Assembly (NCBI GenBank): GCA_902778255.1
Contig: CACYXD010000013.1
Coordinates: forward strand, 1-64,000
Reading direction: 5' to 3'
DNA: 64,000 nt
Source: an uncultured Prevotellaceae bacterium
GTDB taxonomy: Bacteria > Bacteroidota > Bacteroidia > Bacteroidales > Bacteroidaceae
A model generated the notes under the pieces. It saw only the letters and a list, made by a program, of their open reading frames with translations, ran no database searches and was not told the origin of the DNA. Position numbers and translations under genes: made by a program. This document shows, piece by piece, positions 16,875-26,373 of this stretch (its first letter is position 1; every line of letters begins with the position of its first letter).

Positions 16875-17969
16875 TTATTGATGGCAGAGGCGCCATCCAA
16901 AATGCCATAGGCGGAAAAGGGGTTCGCAGAGACACTCAGAGGGGAAAACAGTGAGCAAGCGGAGATCTCGCCGTGAACGAAGCGCATTCTTTGCCCATTG
17001 TGAGCGTGCCTTCTTGGCCTCTTGGTGGTAGCGACCAAAGTTACCGCCATAGAGTATTTCCTTCAGTAAGACGACACCACGTCTCTTGTCTGGCGCCACA
17101 AGCATTTTATCTTCTGGCAAAACAAACAGCCATTGAAGCACATACATCACGGCACCAGCCATATCATACAATCCAAAGCGTCTGAGTAGCCGCTCGTCAT
17201 GCTGGCGTTCCTCGGCCGTGAATCCTTTCATCAACAGAAAATAGTAGTCCATCATCTGGCGCATACCCACGCCCTCATGTATCACGTGGTTCATGATATG
17301 TGCCATTTGGTAGATGCGGTTAAAGGCATCGGTTGGCACGTTCAACGTCGCTGTCCCATCAGCTAACGCTACGCTATGCCAGCTTTGTTCGGCAGCCTCG
17401 CGCTGAAACCATCGCTGCAAACGATGGTTATATAGGGGGTTATTAAGAAAAGCCGGACGGTAGTGCAGTTCCACCTCTACCCCGTCACAGGGGGCCGCCT
17501 CCACATGATGATAGCAGGCTTTAGCAAGGGGGGCAGCTTGTCGTGCAAAGTCAATGACGCGCTTCACAGGTGATGCTATCCACACATCAATATCGCCTGG
17601 CATACGCGATGCTGGCTCAGGGTAGTACAAAGCATTACCCTGCCCTTTCAGGATGCAACAAGGGAAACCTGCCTGCTCAAGTGTTGCCAACAGTTTCACG
17701 GCTGCAGCATCAATAGTCCGGTTATACTGTTCTATCTTATCACTCAGCATGGCAGCATTGAGCAACATCTGACGAGGCGGACGACAACTGGGCGGCAGCT
17801 GCCCTATGCCACGAAACAGGATACCCTGTACCGCCTGTTTCTTGGCCAGTTTCATCACCAACACCCACTCTGCCTCATCAGCGATTTGTGGCAAAGCATT
17901 CGTATCGTCGGCCGATGTAATCCCCATGCCCAGCCGCAGAAGAAGGACGAATTTCTTTCCTGGTGTCAT
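16875..17969 (-). CDS. Nucleotidyltransferase-fold protein of the polysaccharide locus (NTP_transf_5 type)
   Basis: A 364-residue protein of the uncharacterised nucleotidyltransferase family. The nucleotidyltransferase core reads CCILKGQGNALYY then MPGDIDVWI, with the two aspartates expected to bind metal, near residues 110-130. A later EVELHYRP segment supplies the third acidic position. Such genes often close capsule or EPS operons, but the substrate is unknown. It is the last gene of the long minus-strand locus, 6 bp after the WcaJ-like gene. Confidence 0.75.
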   Translation of the reverse strand: MTPGKKFVLLLRLGMGITSADDTNALPQIADEAEWVLVMKLAKKQAVQGILFRGIGQLPPSCRPPRQMLLNAAMLSDKIEQYNRTIDAAAVKLLATLEQAGFPCCILKGQGNALYYPEPASRMPGDIDVWIASPVKRVIDFARQAAPLAKACYHHVEAAPCDGVEVELHYRPAFLNNPLYNHRLQRWFQREAAEQSWHSVALADGTATLNVPTDAFNRIYQMAHIMNHVIHEGVGMRQMMDYYFLLMKGFTAEERQHDERLLRRFGLYDMAGAVMYVLQWLFVLPEDKMLVAPDKRRGVVLLKEILYGGNFGRYHQEAKKARSQWAKNALRSRRDLRLLTVFPSECLCEPLFRLWHFGWRLCHQ

Positions 17970-17975
17970 AATGCC

Positions 17976-19418
17976 CTAGTATGCCTGCTTGTCATGAATG
18001 AAGATTGTTTTGATGGTCATCCAGATGATGCGGATGTCCAGCCAGACGCTCCAATGCTCCATATACCAGATGTCGCGTTTCACACGTCCTTCCATCTGCC
18101 AGAGTTCCTTCGTCTCTCCTCGGAATCCCGTCACCTGTGCCCAGCCCGTCAGTCCAGGTTTCACGAAGTGACGCACCATATATTTGTCTATCAGTTCCGA
18201 GTATTGTTTCGTATGAGCCAGCATATGAGGTCTTGGTCCTACAATGCTCATATCACCCCTCAGCACATTGATGAATTGTGGCAATTCGTCGATGTTCGAC
18301 TTACGCATAAAGTTACCAAAGGGATATTTCCTTGGGTCGTCCTTCGTGGCCTGCACCTTGTCCGCATCGTCATTCACGTGCATCGAGCGAAATTTCAGCA
18401 TATTAAACGTCTTGCCGTCAATTCCCGTCCTTGCCTGTTTAAACAACAGCGGACCAGGACTCTGAATCTTGATAATCAGCCACACAAACGGGAATATCAA
18501 CGCCGTCGGGATCAGGAATATGATCGAGAACACGATGTCGAAAATGCGCTTGACCAACTTATTCAATGGTCTTTCCAGCGGGTTATCATAGGTCGTGAAT
18601 ATCTCAATATTATCCAGGAATTCACGCTTCAGGTCGATACCAAGCGTTTCTACCGACACGGGTACAAAATAGAAATGAATCACATTGTGATCACAGAATT
18701 GGGAAATGCGTCGTATGGTATCTCTGTCTTGACGTGACAGGCAAACATAGAGTTCATCGCCTGTCTGCAACTTTTCCGGATGTCCCAAATTATCCATAAA
18801 CTCCTGCAGCGTACCGAGCCTATTCAGCGTTATTGTTTTACCCTCACTACCTTCCGTTCGTCCCTCTTCTTCGGAAACAGCCATCTCTCCATCAGCATAA
18901 TAGCCCAATATGCGATAGCCCATTGATGTATCATCGTTGAGTCGATGATAGATATTCAACAGTTCAGCATCATTACCCACAAACGTCACATAGCGAGTAT
19001 TAAAGCCCGTCTGACGAATCCGTCTCACTATCTGTCGTTCAATGAGTCTAGCTATCAAACTCAAAAACAAGAATATCGCTCCTATCCCTGCAAGGGAATA
19101 GCCCGCAGGGAATTTCAGGTTCAACAACTTCATCAGCAAATAAGCTACGGTCACCGTCGTAACGCTCAGCGACATAATACGCTTCAGCATATCAGCAGCA
19201 TTTACTTTACGATAGTGGATAATCGTTGAATAGTAAAACTGTCCGATGATCAGTCCGACATTAGTGAATATAAAGAAAGCCCTTATTCTACCTATCGGCC
19301 AGTTTTCCATTAAAGGATTCCACATCGCCGCAGCCAACAGTATCAAGTTGAGAAGCACGAAGTCTGCTGCGATGATTACCGCCTTTAAAATAGTTCCTTT
19401 GGTATGATTATCTCTCAT
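17976..19418 (-). CDS. Undecaprenyl-phosphate sugar phosphotransferase (WcaJ-like)
   Basis: A 480-residue polyisoprenyl-phosphate hexose-1-phosphate transferase, the enzyme that starts a repeat unit by moving sugar-1-phosphate to undecaprenyl phosphate. Four or five N-terminal membrane helices (residues 10-125) and a central soluble domain precede another hydrophobic helix (FDIVFSIIFLIPTALIFPFV). The catalytic C-terminal domain has KFRSMHVNDD, RKSNIDELPQFINVLRGDM, SIVGPRP and KPGLTGWAQV. Its start overlaps the upstream GT4 gene by 4 bp (ATGA), showing translational coupling. The first sugar cannot be told from sequence. Confidence 0.93.
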   Translation of the reverse strand: MRDNHTKGTILKAVIIAADFVLLNLILLAAAMWNPLMENWPIGRIRAFFIFTNVGLIIGQFYYSTIIHYRKVNAADMLKRIMSLSVTTVTVAYLLMKLLNLKFPAGYSLAGIGAIFLFLSLIARLIERQIVRRIRQTGFNTRYVTFVGNDAELLNIYHRLNDDTSMGYRILGYYADGEMAVSEEEGRTEGSEGKTITLNRLGTLQEFMDNLGHPEKLQTGDELYVCLSRQDRDTIRRISQFCDHNVIHFYFVPVSVETLGIDLKREFLDNIEIFTTYDNPLERPLNKLVKRIFDIVFSIIFLIPTALIFPFVWLIIKIQSPGPLLFKQARTGIDGKTFNMLKFRSMHVNDDADKVQATKDDPRKYPFGNFMRKSNIDELPQFINVLRGDMSIVGPRPHMLAHTKQYSELIDKYMVRHFVKPGLTGWAQVTGFRGETKELWQMEGRVKRDIWYMEHWSVWLDIRIIWMTIKTIFIHDKQAY

Positions 19419-20521
19419 TTTCCAAAGTCTTTATAGATTTCAGCCACCTGCTGTGCAATCACGTCCCAATTATATTTACTCATATCGTAATCTATCCGTT
19501 GCAATGGTTTCTTTATAACAGCCTCCAACTTTGCAGCAAGAGTCTCAACATCCCCTACTTCATGATAACACTCAGCAGGCAGGCCTACTTCTAGGTTGGC
19601 TGGAATGGCTGAAGTGATGACAGGTAATCTATAGCTCATCGCCTCAAGCAGCGAAATAGGCAGTCCCTCATGCGATGATGGCAACGAATAGCACAGTGCA
19701 TTCGTCAACAACGAATGTAGTTTCCTTCCACGGATAAATCCTGTCAGTACTACGCCACTATTTTTGGCCTTCTTTTTCAGATTCATTGAATAGTCATCCT
19801 CAAAATCTGTATCACCTGCAAGAACTAGTCTGATATCATCAGAAATTCTATGTTCTGTTTTCAGTTTAGCAAATGAATCAACCAAATCATGCAAATGTTT
19901 CTCTGGCACAAAGCGGCACATACCAAGAATATACTTTCCCATCTCGATGCCAAGTTCTTCAAAGTATTCCGAATAGTCACATATTTCTGGCTCAGGTACA
20001 CCATTGTATATAAGGTGTACATTCTTTGTCCTGCCACAACGCTCTGCTATCAGGTTCTTGATGACGTTGCTAATAACAATCACATGGTCGGCAAACTTGC
20101 ATCCCATGCTCTCACCCAGCTTCAGCATCGTCTTCGCTGCAAGGCCCCATTTATCGCGATCGTAATCTGGTCCATGGTGCGTGAACACCACCTTCAATCC
20201 TAATAACTTCGCGTATGGCACCAGCAACGCGGGCCCAATGGCATTGATGTGAAGGACATCTGCTCCCACCTTCTTTGCCTTATTGATAGCACGAAATGTA
20301 TGGATGATTGCCTCAAAGGATTTCTTCTTAGGCGTTTCAATATCAACAAGTCGAACGCCTTTCCATTCCGTCAGGTCATCATGCACATAACTTTTCCTGC
20401 GTATCACTATCACGTCATGCCCCAAAGCCGCAATCCTCGGAAACAGTTCCTCACAATGCGTCTCCACACCACCCATGATATTCGGTATCCCCCGAGTACC
20501 AGTAACAATAATCTTTATCAT
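19415..20521 (-). CDS. Glycosyltransferase family 4 (DUF1972-type N-terminus)
   Basis: A 368-residue GT4 enzyme. The start MIKIIVTGTRGIPNIMGGVE is typical of the rhamnosyl/galactosyltransferase-like group with a DUF1972 domain. The donor domain has ILGMCRFVPEKHLHDLVDSF and the EX7E motif PSSHEGLPISLLEAMSYRLP near residue 290. It overlaps the WcaJ-like gene by 4 bp, so it likely adds an early sugar of the repeat unit; that is an inference from position. Confidence 0.9.
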   Translation of the reverse strand: MIKIIVTGTRGIPNIMGGVETHCEELFPRIAALGHDVIVIRRKSYVHDDLTEWKGVRLVDIETPKKKSFEAIIHTFRAINKAKKVGADVLHINAIGPALLVPYAKLLGLKVVFTHHGPDYDRDKWGLAAKTMLKLGESMGCKFADHVIVISNVIKNLIAERCGRTKNVHLIYNGVPEPEICDYSEYFEELGIEMGKYILGMCRFVPEKHLHDLVDSFAKLKTEHRISDDIRLVLAGDTDFEDDYSMNLKKKAKNSGVVLTGFIRGRKLHSLLTNALCYSLPSSHEGLPISLLEAMSYRLPVITSAIPANLEVGLPAECYHEVGDVETLAAKLEAVIKKPLQRIDYDMSKYNWDVIAQQVAEIYKDFGK

Positions 20522-20528
20522 AATACAA

Positions 20529-21512
20529 CTAAAGCCCGAAACATAGTCTTACCTTTTGGGGGGCATATCGATTTATAAGTTTGGCAATAAATGTTGGTAC
20601 ATAAACTCCTATCACAACGCTCAACAGCCACAACGGAACGAACAGCATTTCGATCCCCATCTTGACATATATCCATCTGATGGCCATCTGGAAGAATATT
20701 CCCATCAAAAATATCTGGAAAGTATAATTTCTATAGCTTTTAAACATATTCGGAATAAATCTAGCAACTATCAAGCACAATGACATTGCAAACAATGTTC
20801 CCACCATGGCCACTTCTATTTCCATCGATTTAGGGAGCATCCCCCAAATATTACATGCCACAAAAAACACGGTAATCATCAAAAAGAGCCATGTCTTTCC
20901 TATAATCTTGTGCAGCTCATACCTGCAGCATATAATACCTGTAACAAAAAAAGGTAACATATAGGCAACTTTTCCTATATTGTAATATGAAATATCAGGT
21001 GTAATTATACCGATCAAAAATGCACATCCCAGTCCGAATACTGCCAACACGACATTCTTCATCATCAGCTTATATAAGGGATATAGTAGCATCAACTCGA
21101 ATAAAACAATAATGAACCACATTTCCCCTAAAGGATTGCTACGGAAAAAGACAAAAGTATTAATAATTTCTTCAGCATCTACAACTCTATGCATCAGTTG
21201 TGGCAATGCCATCTTCAATAGCATCGTCACTATTGTAAAGGCATAGAATGGTATTAGCAACCTCTTGAATTTCGAAATAAGCATATCCTTGTAGGATTTA
21301 TTCCTCCCAATACAAGTATAGTAAAACAACCAACCTGAAATAAAGATAAACAGAGGCATATGGAATGTGTATATCGTAGTCTCAATTCCTGTGGCAATGG
21401 GCGTACTTGGGTCCCTTGGCTGGTTTGTCAATGAAACATGTCCAACTACTACAAGAAGCATGCTCAAACCTTGAAGTACTGCCAACCAGTCAATTTTCTT
21501 CTTCTCTGTCAT
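20529..21512 (-). CDS. Acyltransferase family 3 membrane protein
   Basis: A polytopic acyltransferase-3 (OafA/NodX/fucose-4-O-acetylase-like) protein of 327 residues with about ten hydrophobic segments. The catalytic-type signature near the N-terminus is LSMLLVVVGHVS, with the expected histidine, followed by FHMPLFIFISGWLFY. It probably O-acetylates the glycan at the inner membrane. A GTG at 21530 would add six residues; the ATG at 21512 is preferred. Confidence 0.87.
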   Translation of the reverse strand: MTEKKKIDWLAVLQGLSMLLVVVGHVSLTNQPRDPSTPIATGIETTIYTFHMPLFIFISGWLFYYTCIGRNKSYKDMLISKFKRLLIPFYAFTIVTMLLKMALPQLMHRVVDAEEIINTFVFFRSNPLGEMWFIIVLFELMLLYPLYKLMMKNVVLAVFGLGCAFLIGIITPDISYYNIGKVAYMLPFFVTGIICCRYELHKIIGKTWLFLMITVFFVACNIWGMLPKSMEIEVAMVGTLFAMSLCLIVARFIPNMFKSYRNYTFQIFLMGIFFQMAIRWIYVKMGIEMLFVPLWLLSVVIGVYVPTFIAKLINRYAPQKVRLCFGL

Positions 21513-21564
21513 CTTGGTGTAAAAAAGCACGGGGGCTGCTCGAATCTATTCAATATCAATCTGT

Positions 21565-22761
21565 CTATATATCTCTCTCAGCCTTAGTGGCTTCATAACC
21601 CTGCGAGGCTACATCTGCATTCACGATATCCTCACCACGCTTGCCTTTCAGCGCCTCCTTAGAGTCTTCAGAAAGACCATTATTGATAACAGCATTCACA
21701 TCGCAAGTGGAGAGTTTATCCAGTTCCTCCTTTGTCACCTTTCCATCGCGATATTCGTAACAGATAGGAAGCTCATACATAGAGTACTTCATGCCCAGCA
21801 GTGACTTCAATTTATGCTTAATGACCCACCACAATGGTGTCTTAATATACTTGTGCATGGCAGGAGATACAGAACCTATCATCCAACAATCACGGTCGCA
21901 GCAACGCACCTTCTTACGCACCTTCTCTGCCTCAGGTGAATTCCACAGCTCATCCCATGTCTGGCGATTCAAATTACCCATTACCTCCTTGTCCTTCGTA
22001 CCATTACACGGCATGACGTCTCCGTATGGATCAATAAAGAACGTGTCAAAGCTCATATCGCAGGGCAACAGGCGTTTCTGCCCATAGATATAGTTAATCA
22101 ATCCATGGTTAAAATATGCACGGAACCACTTCTTAGGCGAATTGCTCTTCAACAGTTCGTTTACCAGATTCTCAAAGTTCTTTGCCACCATCGGGCGATC
22201 CTTGATGATGTTCTTGGCTTCTACAAAATAGAACGAGTTATGCAACGATGCCGTTGCAAACTCCATTCCCATCTCATCCGAAATCTTATAGAGTGGCACC
22301 AAGTCAGGTGCATTCTTATCTTGCACCGTCATACCAAAGCCCACATCCTTCATTCCCATCTCACGAAGTCTCTTCAATGTGGTGTAACCACGCTGATAGC
22401 CATCGTTCAAGCCACGTATCTCGTTATTGGTCTTTTCCAAGCCCTCAATCGAGATACGTATTCCTATCTGAGGAAACTCTTTACAAAGGTCGATAATACG
22501 ATCCGTAAAGAATCCATTTGTAGAAATAACAATACGGTCTGATTTCTTATACAGTTCACGAACCACATCCTTCAGATCCGTACGGATAAACGGTTCACCC
22601 CCCGTGATGTTTGTAAAATACATCTTAGGGAGTTTCTTGATGGTCTCAATTGAAATTTCCTCCTCCGCCTTCGAAGGTGCCTTATATCGATTGCACATCG
22701 AACAACGTGCATTGCAACGATACGTCACAATCACTGTCCCATTCAATTTCTTTTCTGCCAT
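21565..22761 (-). CDS. Radical SAM/SPASM-domain protein
   Basis: A 398-residue radical SAM enzyme. The cluster motif is CNARCSMC with Cys16, Cys20 and Cys23. The barrel has NITGGEPFIRTDL and VISTNGFF. A SPASM-type C-terminal domain provides further cysteines (LLPCDMSF, DVMPCNGTKD, VRCCDRDCW) for auxiliary Fe-S clusters. The last 60 residues are charged and do not match the domain. Such enzymes in glycan loci may epimerise or otherwise modify sugars or attached groups; no substrate is proven. It lies inside the EPS operon between a GT4 gene and the acyltransferase. Confidence 0.88.
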   Translation of the reverse strand: MAEKKLNGTVIVTYRCNARCSMCNRYKAPSKAEEEISIETIKKLPKMYFTNITGGEPFIRTDLKDVVRELYKKSDRIVISTNGFFTDRIIDLCKEFPQIGIRISIEGLEKTNNEIRGLNDGYQRGYTTLKRLREMGMKDVGFGMTVQDKNAPDLVPLYKISDEMGMEFATASLHNSFYFVEAKNIIKDRPMVAKNFENLVNELLKSNSPKKWFRAYFNHGLINYIYGQKRLLPCDMSFDTFFIDPYGDVMPCNGTKDKEVMGNLNRQTWDELWNSPEAEKVRKKVRCCDRDCWMIGSVSPAMHKYIKTPLWWVIKHKLKSLLGMKYSMYELPICYEYRDGKVTKEELDKLSTCDVNAVINNGLSEDSKEALKGKRGEDIVNADVASQGYEATKAERDI

Positions 22762-22781
22762 ATTTTATGGTTTTTTCTATA

Positions 22782-24047
22782 TTAACGCTGTACCTTACTG
22801 AATACTTCCATTAGCTTTTTATAGTGGGCGTCTGGCGAGTAAACAGTTTCAACAAGTTGATATCCATTATTTCCCATTTGTTTTGCTTCTTCCTGATGCT
22901 CAAACACATATTGAACTTTAAACTTTAAATCGTTTGTATCAGCATATTTAAATTTTAAACCCGTTTGTCCTTCCTTTACCATATACTGTAGACTGCCAAA
23001 ATCCGTTGCAATAACAGCTTTCTTAAAGGCATAACTCTCTATCAGTGAGTTAGGGAAATTGTCATACCATTCACTAGGAACAACGGTGCATAGGCAGGAT
23101 TTCAGATATGGTGCAATTTGCTCAAAATCCATTCGGCCAAGGAATTCAATATTCTTACTATCGCCGGCAAACGCTTTCAGCTCATCTTCATATCCGTCAC
23201 TGCTGAAGCCTATTAATTTAAGATGATAGTCCAACCCCTTAAATGCCTTGAGAAGAGTTATCAGCCCCTTCTGCTTTTCTAATCGCCCGACATAGAGCAC
23301 GAAGGGTTCATTGCTGACTTCCGGGTTAACTTCCTTTAAATTGAAAAATGTCGGTATATGATTCAACTTTTCGTTGGGAATGCCATATTCATGCAATTTT
23401 ACGCATGTAAATTCGCTTGGCACGACAAATGCATCAATGCGCTTGTGTACCTTCATGATGTCATGCATCCACTTTGCCATCATCTTGATGCCGCTATATA
23501 CGGCGGAATTGAGCACACATTTGTTCCTAACACATGCCATCCTGTTTCCTCTCAGGCACTCTTCGCATACACCAATACGGTCATTGTAGAAGAGAGCATT
23601 TGGACACATGTATTGGAAGTCGGAGATTCTGTGAACGACAGGTACCTTCATCTCACGCGCGGCTTCTACGATGGAGGGGGATATCTTGTTATGCATCTGA
23701 ATGATATACACAAGGTCTGGCTTCTCGTCCTTGATGAGCAGTTTCATCTTCTGTTTCGCCTCCAACGAATAGAACATGCGAGAAAAAGATTTCAAAATCA
23801 GTCTGAGCGATTTCTTTTTCTTGGCAGACTGGGCGAAATAAACCTCGTCATCTACGATATCCAAAAAATATTTCTCTAGTTCAGGACGTTCCTTTCCCTG
23901 AACCATTATCGGCAAATTGCGCGATGACTTGACAGAGAATGGTATAACCACGTGACCATTCTTTTCTAACAACTCCTTGATGTTGAAATAATATCTCTCC
24001 GGTCCTCCCGAAATGAAATATCTATAGTTTACGAGTATTATCCTCAT
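22782..24047 (-). CDS. Glycosyltransferase family 4
   Basis: A 421-residue GT4 protein. N-terminal: MRIILVNYRYFISGGPERYY. A cysteine-rich stretch around residues 150-180 (CPNALFYNDRIGVCEECL, MACVRNKC) is seen in a GT4 subgroup of capsule loci. The donor domain has FVLYVGRLEKQKGLITLLKAF and the variant catalytic motif VPSEWYDNFPNSLIESYAF. It lies 20 bp upstream of the radical SAM gene. Confidence 0.88.
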   Translation of the reverse strand: MRIILVNYRYFISGGPERYYFNIKELLEKNGHVVIPFSVKSSRNLPIMVQGKERPELEKYFLDIVDDEVYFAQSAKKKKSLRLILKSFSRMFYSLEAKQKMKLLIKDEKPDLVYIIQMHNKISPSIVEAAREMKVPVVHRISDFQYMCPNALFYNDRIGVCEECLRGNRMACVRNKCVLNSAVYSGIKMMAKWMHDIMKVHKRIDAFVVPSEFTCVKLHEYGIPNEKLNHIPTFFNLKEVNPEVSNEPFVLYVGRLEKQKGLITLLKAFKGLDYHLKLIGFSSDGYEDELKAFAGDSKNIEFLGRMDFEQIAPYLKSCLCTVVPSEWYDNFPNSLIESYAFKKAVIATDFGSLQYMVKEGQTGLKFKYADTNDLKFKVQYVFEHQEEAKQMGNNGYQLVETVYSPDAHYKKLMEVFSKVQR

Positions 24048-24109
24048 TCTACTTTGCGCTCAGTAATATCATCCACTCCATCAAAGCACTTAGACAGCTG
24101 TTCCACTCC

Positions 24110-25069
24110 TTAAATCAATTCTTTTATTATAGGGATAATAGTGGATGTATAATGGTGCTCTAAATACTCTGCATATTTCCGTATATCGGGCTCTGTCTTT
24201 CTTGCTACATCCATAGCCTTCTCAAATTGAGGATAATTATTTATGTTCTCACTAAAATTTGATAGCCTATACCAATCTGTATCTGGATTGTCTTTCCAAC
24301 GTGCAATGATATGGCATCCACAAGCCAGTCCTTCAAGAAACTTTGGGGTAACTTGATTAAAACCATTGGTGCGTTGTTCACCACCATCTATTCCTGGCGT
24401 TGAGTATAGCAGAACTCGACTTTTCTTCATGAGCTGAAAATAGCTGTCCCTAGACGCAAAAGTGCCAAGATAGTCGCCTTTTGACGTGTAGTATTGAAAT
24501 TTCTTATCGCCCTCTCTTACAAATGTAAAATCTGGATGATTTACGGCATATTGATTCATAAAATTCAAAAGCACGTTATTCTGTCTTCCCAAAAGAACAC
24601 AATCATACTGCCTATCAAATTTTTCGTCACCATTAATTCTATATTTGTCAGGCAATGTAAGCGGGCAATGAACTAATTTCACCTTTGTTTCAAGATTTCT
24701 AAGTCGTTCAAAGACTTCCATAGATGACACCAACACAACAGGATTATTGCAAAATTGTTTCTCAAAGACATCTAATTGATTATCGCACAAGAAATAATCA
24801 ACTATGCATGGAATGACATTTGAAGTATTATCTCGCCTCAATCGATTTACCAATACACCAGCCTCAAATTTGAAGAGCAAGCCTTTGGGCTGCCCATAAT
24901 CAAGTAAAAATGGAAGTATTTTCTGCGCTTTTCCCATTGATAATCTTGCAATATACCTATTTGCTGTAACCACTTGACAATCCAACGCTTTTGCAATATA
25001 ATCTTCCCATTCAAAAATAAGATGATTCGAAGGCCAATCTGTTATGTTTCGACTAGACAACACATTCAT
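24110..25069 (-). CDS. Putative glycosyltransferase (GT-B-like)
   Basis: A 319-residue protein without a confident family match. The C-terminal part looks like the donor domain of GT-B enzymes: YDCVLLGRQNNVLLNF, then a TPKFLEGLACGCHIIARW block and a C-terminal helical tail. The usual EX7E motif is absent. Its first 4 bp overlap the FAD-enzyme stop (ATGA), so the two are translationally coupled. A role in glycan assembly is inferred from context. Confidence 0.6.
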   Translation of the reverse strand: MNVLSSRNITDWPSNHLIFEWEDYIAKALDCQVVTANRYIARLSMGKAQKILPFLLDYGQPKGLLFKFEAGVLVNRLRRDNTSNVIPCIVDYFLCDNQLDVFEKQFCNNPVVLVSSMEVFERLRNLETKVKLVHCPLTLPDKYRINGDEKFDRQYDCVLLGRQNNVLLNFMNQYAVNHPDFTFVREGDKKFQYYTSKGDYLGTFASRDSYFQLMKKSRVLLYSTPGIDGGEQRTNGFNQVTPKFLEGLACGCHIIARWKDNPDTDWYRLSNFSENINNYPQFEKAMDVARKTEPDIRKYAEYLEHHYTSTIIPIIKELI

Positions 25070-26322
25070 TTCTTCAACAATTTAGAGGTTAAGTCCATTG
25101 CGTACCCCATACAAATATCCATGTTGGCATACTCCCATTCTGCAAATCTCCCACAAAGATAGATATTATACCCTTCAATATGGTCTTTTAGACTCTTTAT
25201 CATCTCACGGGTATTCTTATCCTGTATAGGGTATGTGTATTTTGCATAATTGTGAGTGATGTACTTAGGGTGCAATGGTATGCGTTTCAAATTCTCTTTT
25301 ATATCTTCTTTGGAAATATAATCAGTAAACTCGATAGTTCCTGTCATTTTTCCCGGGGTGTTATTTGAGGGCGAAAAGTTGCCGGTACAGATGATACGAT
25401 GGGAGTTATGGTCAGGGCTTGGCATGTAAATCCATGAATACGGGTTTGTATCTATTTCACAGAATACCGACGTCGTACCATGATATTCTAATCTCTCTAT
25501 TTCATTTTCATAACTACTAATATCCACATCCCTAAGCAAAGACGGCAGTTGCTTAATATTTCCACAGAAAACCACAGCATCAAATTGTTCGCCATTTACT
25601 ATCCAGTGTACGCTACTACCAGATGACTTTTCTAAACTAATTGCAATTATCTTGGTATTATACCTAATATCGATTCCTTTTGCCAATGTGTCTGCAATAA
25701 ACTGAGAACCATTTTTCACAGGGTAATAGAACGAGCTGTGCACAAAGGCTTCCTCTTTCACGTGATAGATATTGTTAAAAATCATTTCTTCTACAGAAGG
25801 CATGGGCAACTTTCCATCCAACCAAGTCAACGGAACCTTTGTCAAGTCTCTGCGCCACACCTTGTAATTATAGGGTTGAAAATAAATATTGTATAGTGTT
25901 GTTCCAAACCTACTCTTCAGAAAATCTTCAAAGTTAGATGGCTCTTGGAGTTTATCTTTGGCTATGGCAACTAGGTCTTTCACTATCAGTGCCCCCAAGT
26001 CCTTGCCCAACAAATATGCATGATTCTCAATAGGATATGGAATTTCTTGCCCGTCTGGCATAAACACTGACGAATTTCTGACGGCTTTTGTAAACTGTTT
26101 TTCCTTGTCAAAGAAAGACAAGAACCAGTCCATCACATCCTGACGTTTGGTATTAAAAACATGTCCTCCTGTTCTATGGAAAAGATTTCCCTCCACAACA
26201 TCACATTTTATCATGCCTCCAGGACGGTTATCAGCCTCAAATACAGTAACCTTATGGTTATTCTTCAACATATTCGCAATAGATAAGCCGGTAACACCTC
26301 CACCTATTATTACATACTTCAT
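25066..26322 (-). CDS. FAD-dependent oxidoreductase, UDP-galactopyranose-mutase/PPOX-like
   Basis: A 418-residue flavoprotein. The dinucleotide-binding GGGVTGLSIANML and ADNRPGGM lie at the N-terminus. The HRTGGHVFNT motif is reminiscent of UDP-galactopyranose mutases and related NAD(P)-binding Rossmann proteins in capsule loci. A C-terminal FAD motif (NIYLCGRFAEWEYANMD) closes the fold. Classical Glf proteins are somewhat shorter and have different residues in the sugar pocket, so the activity is uncertain. It is coupled by a 4-bp overlap to the downstream putative glycosyltransferase. Confidence 0.75.
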   Translation of the reverse strand: MKYVIIGGGVTGLSIANMLKNNHKVTVFEADNRPGGMIKCDVVEGNLFHRTGGHVFNTKRQDVMDWFLSFFDKEKQFTKAVRNSSVFMPDGQEIPYPIENHAYLLGKDLGALIVKDLVAIAKDKLQEPSNFEDFLKSRFGTTLYNIYFQPYNYKVWRRDLTKVPLTWLDGKLPMPSVEEMIFNNIYHVKEEAFVHSSFYYPVKNGSQFIADTLAKGIDIRYNTKIIAISLEKSSGSSVHWIVNGEQFDAVVFCGNIKQLPSLLRDVDISSYENEIERLEYHGTTSVFCEIDTNPYSWIYMPSPDHNSHRIICTGNFSPSNNTPGKMTGTIEFTDYISKEDIKENLKRIPLHPKYITHNYAKYTYPIQDKNTREMIKSLKDHIEGYNIYLCGRFAEWEYANMDICMGYAMDLTSKLLKK

Positions 26323-26373
26323 ATCAAGCTTTAGTCTTTTTAAATTAATAAGTCTACTATAAACAGGCTATTT

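Noticed and set aside
24110-25069. Calling this protein a GT4 enzyme
   Set aside because: The donor-domain resemblance is limited to the C-terminal block and the EX7E motif is missing, so only a general glycosyltransferase-like call is kept.
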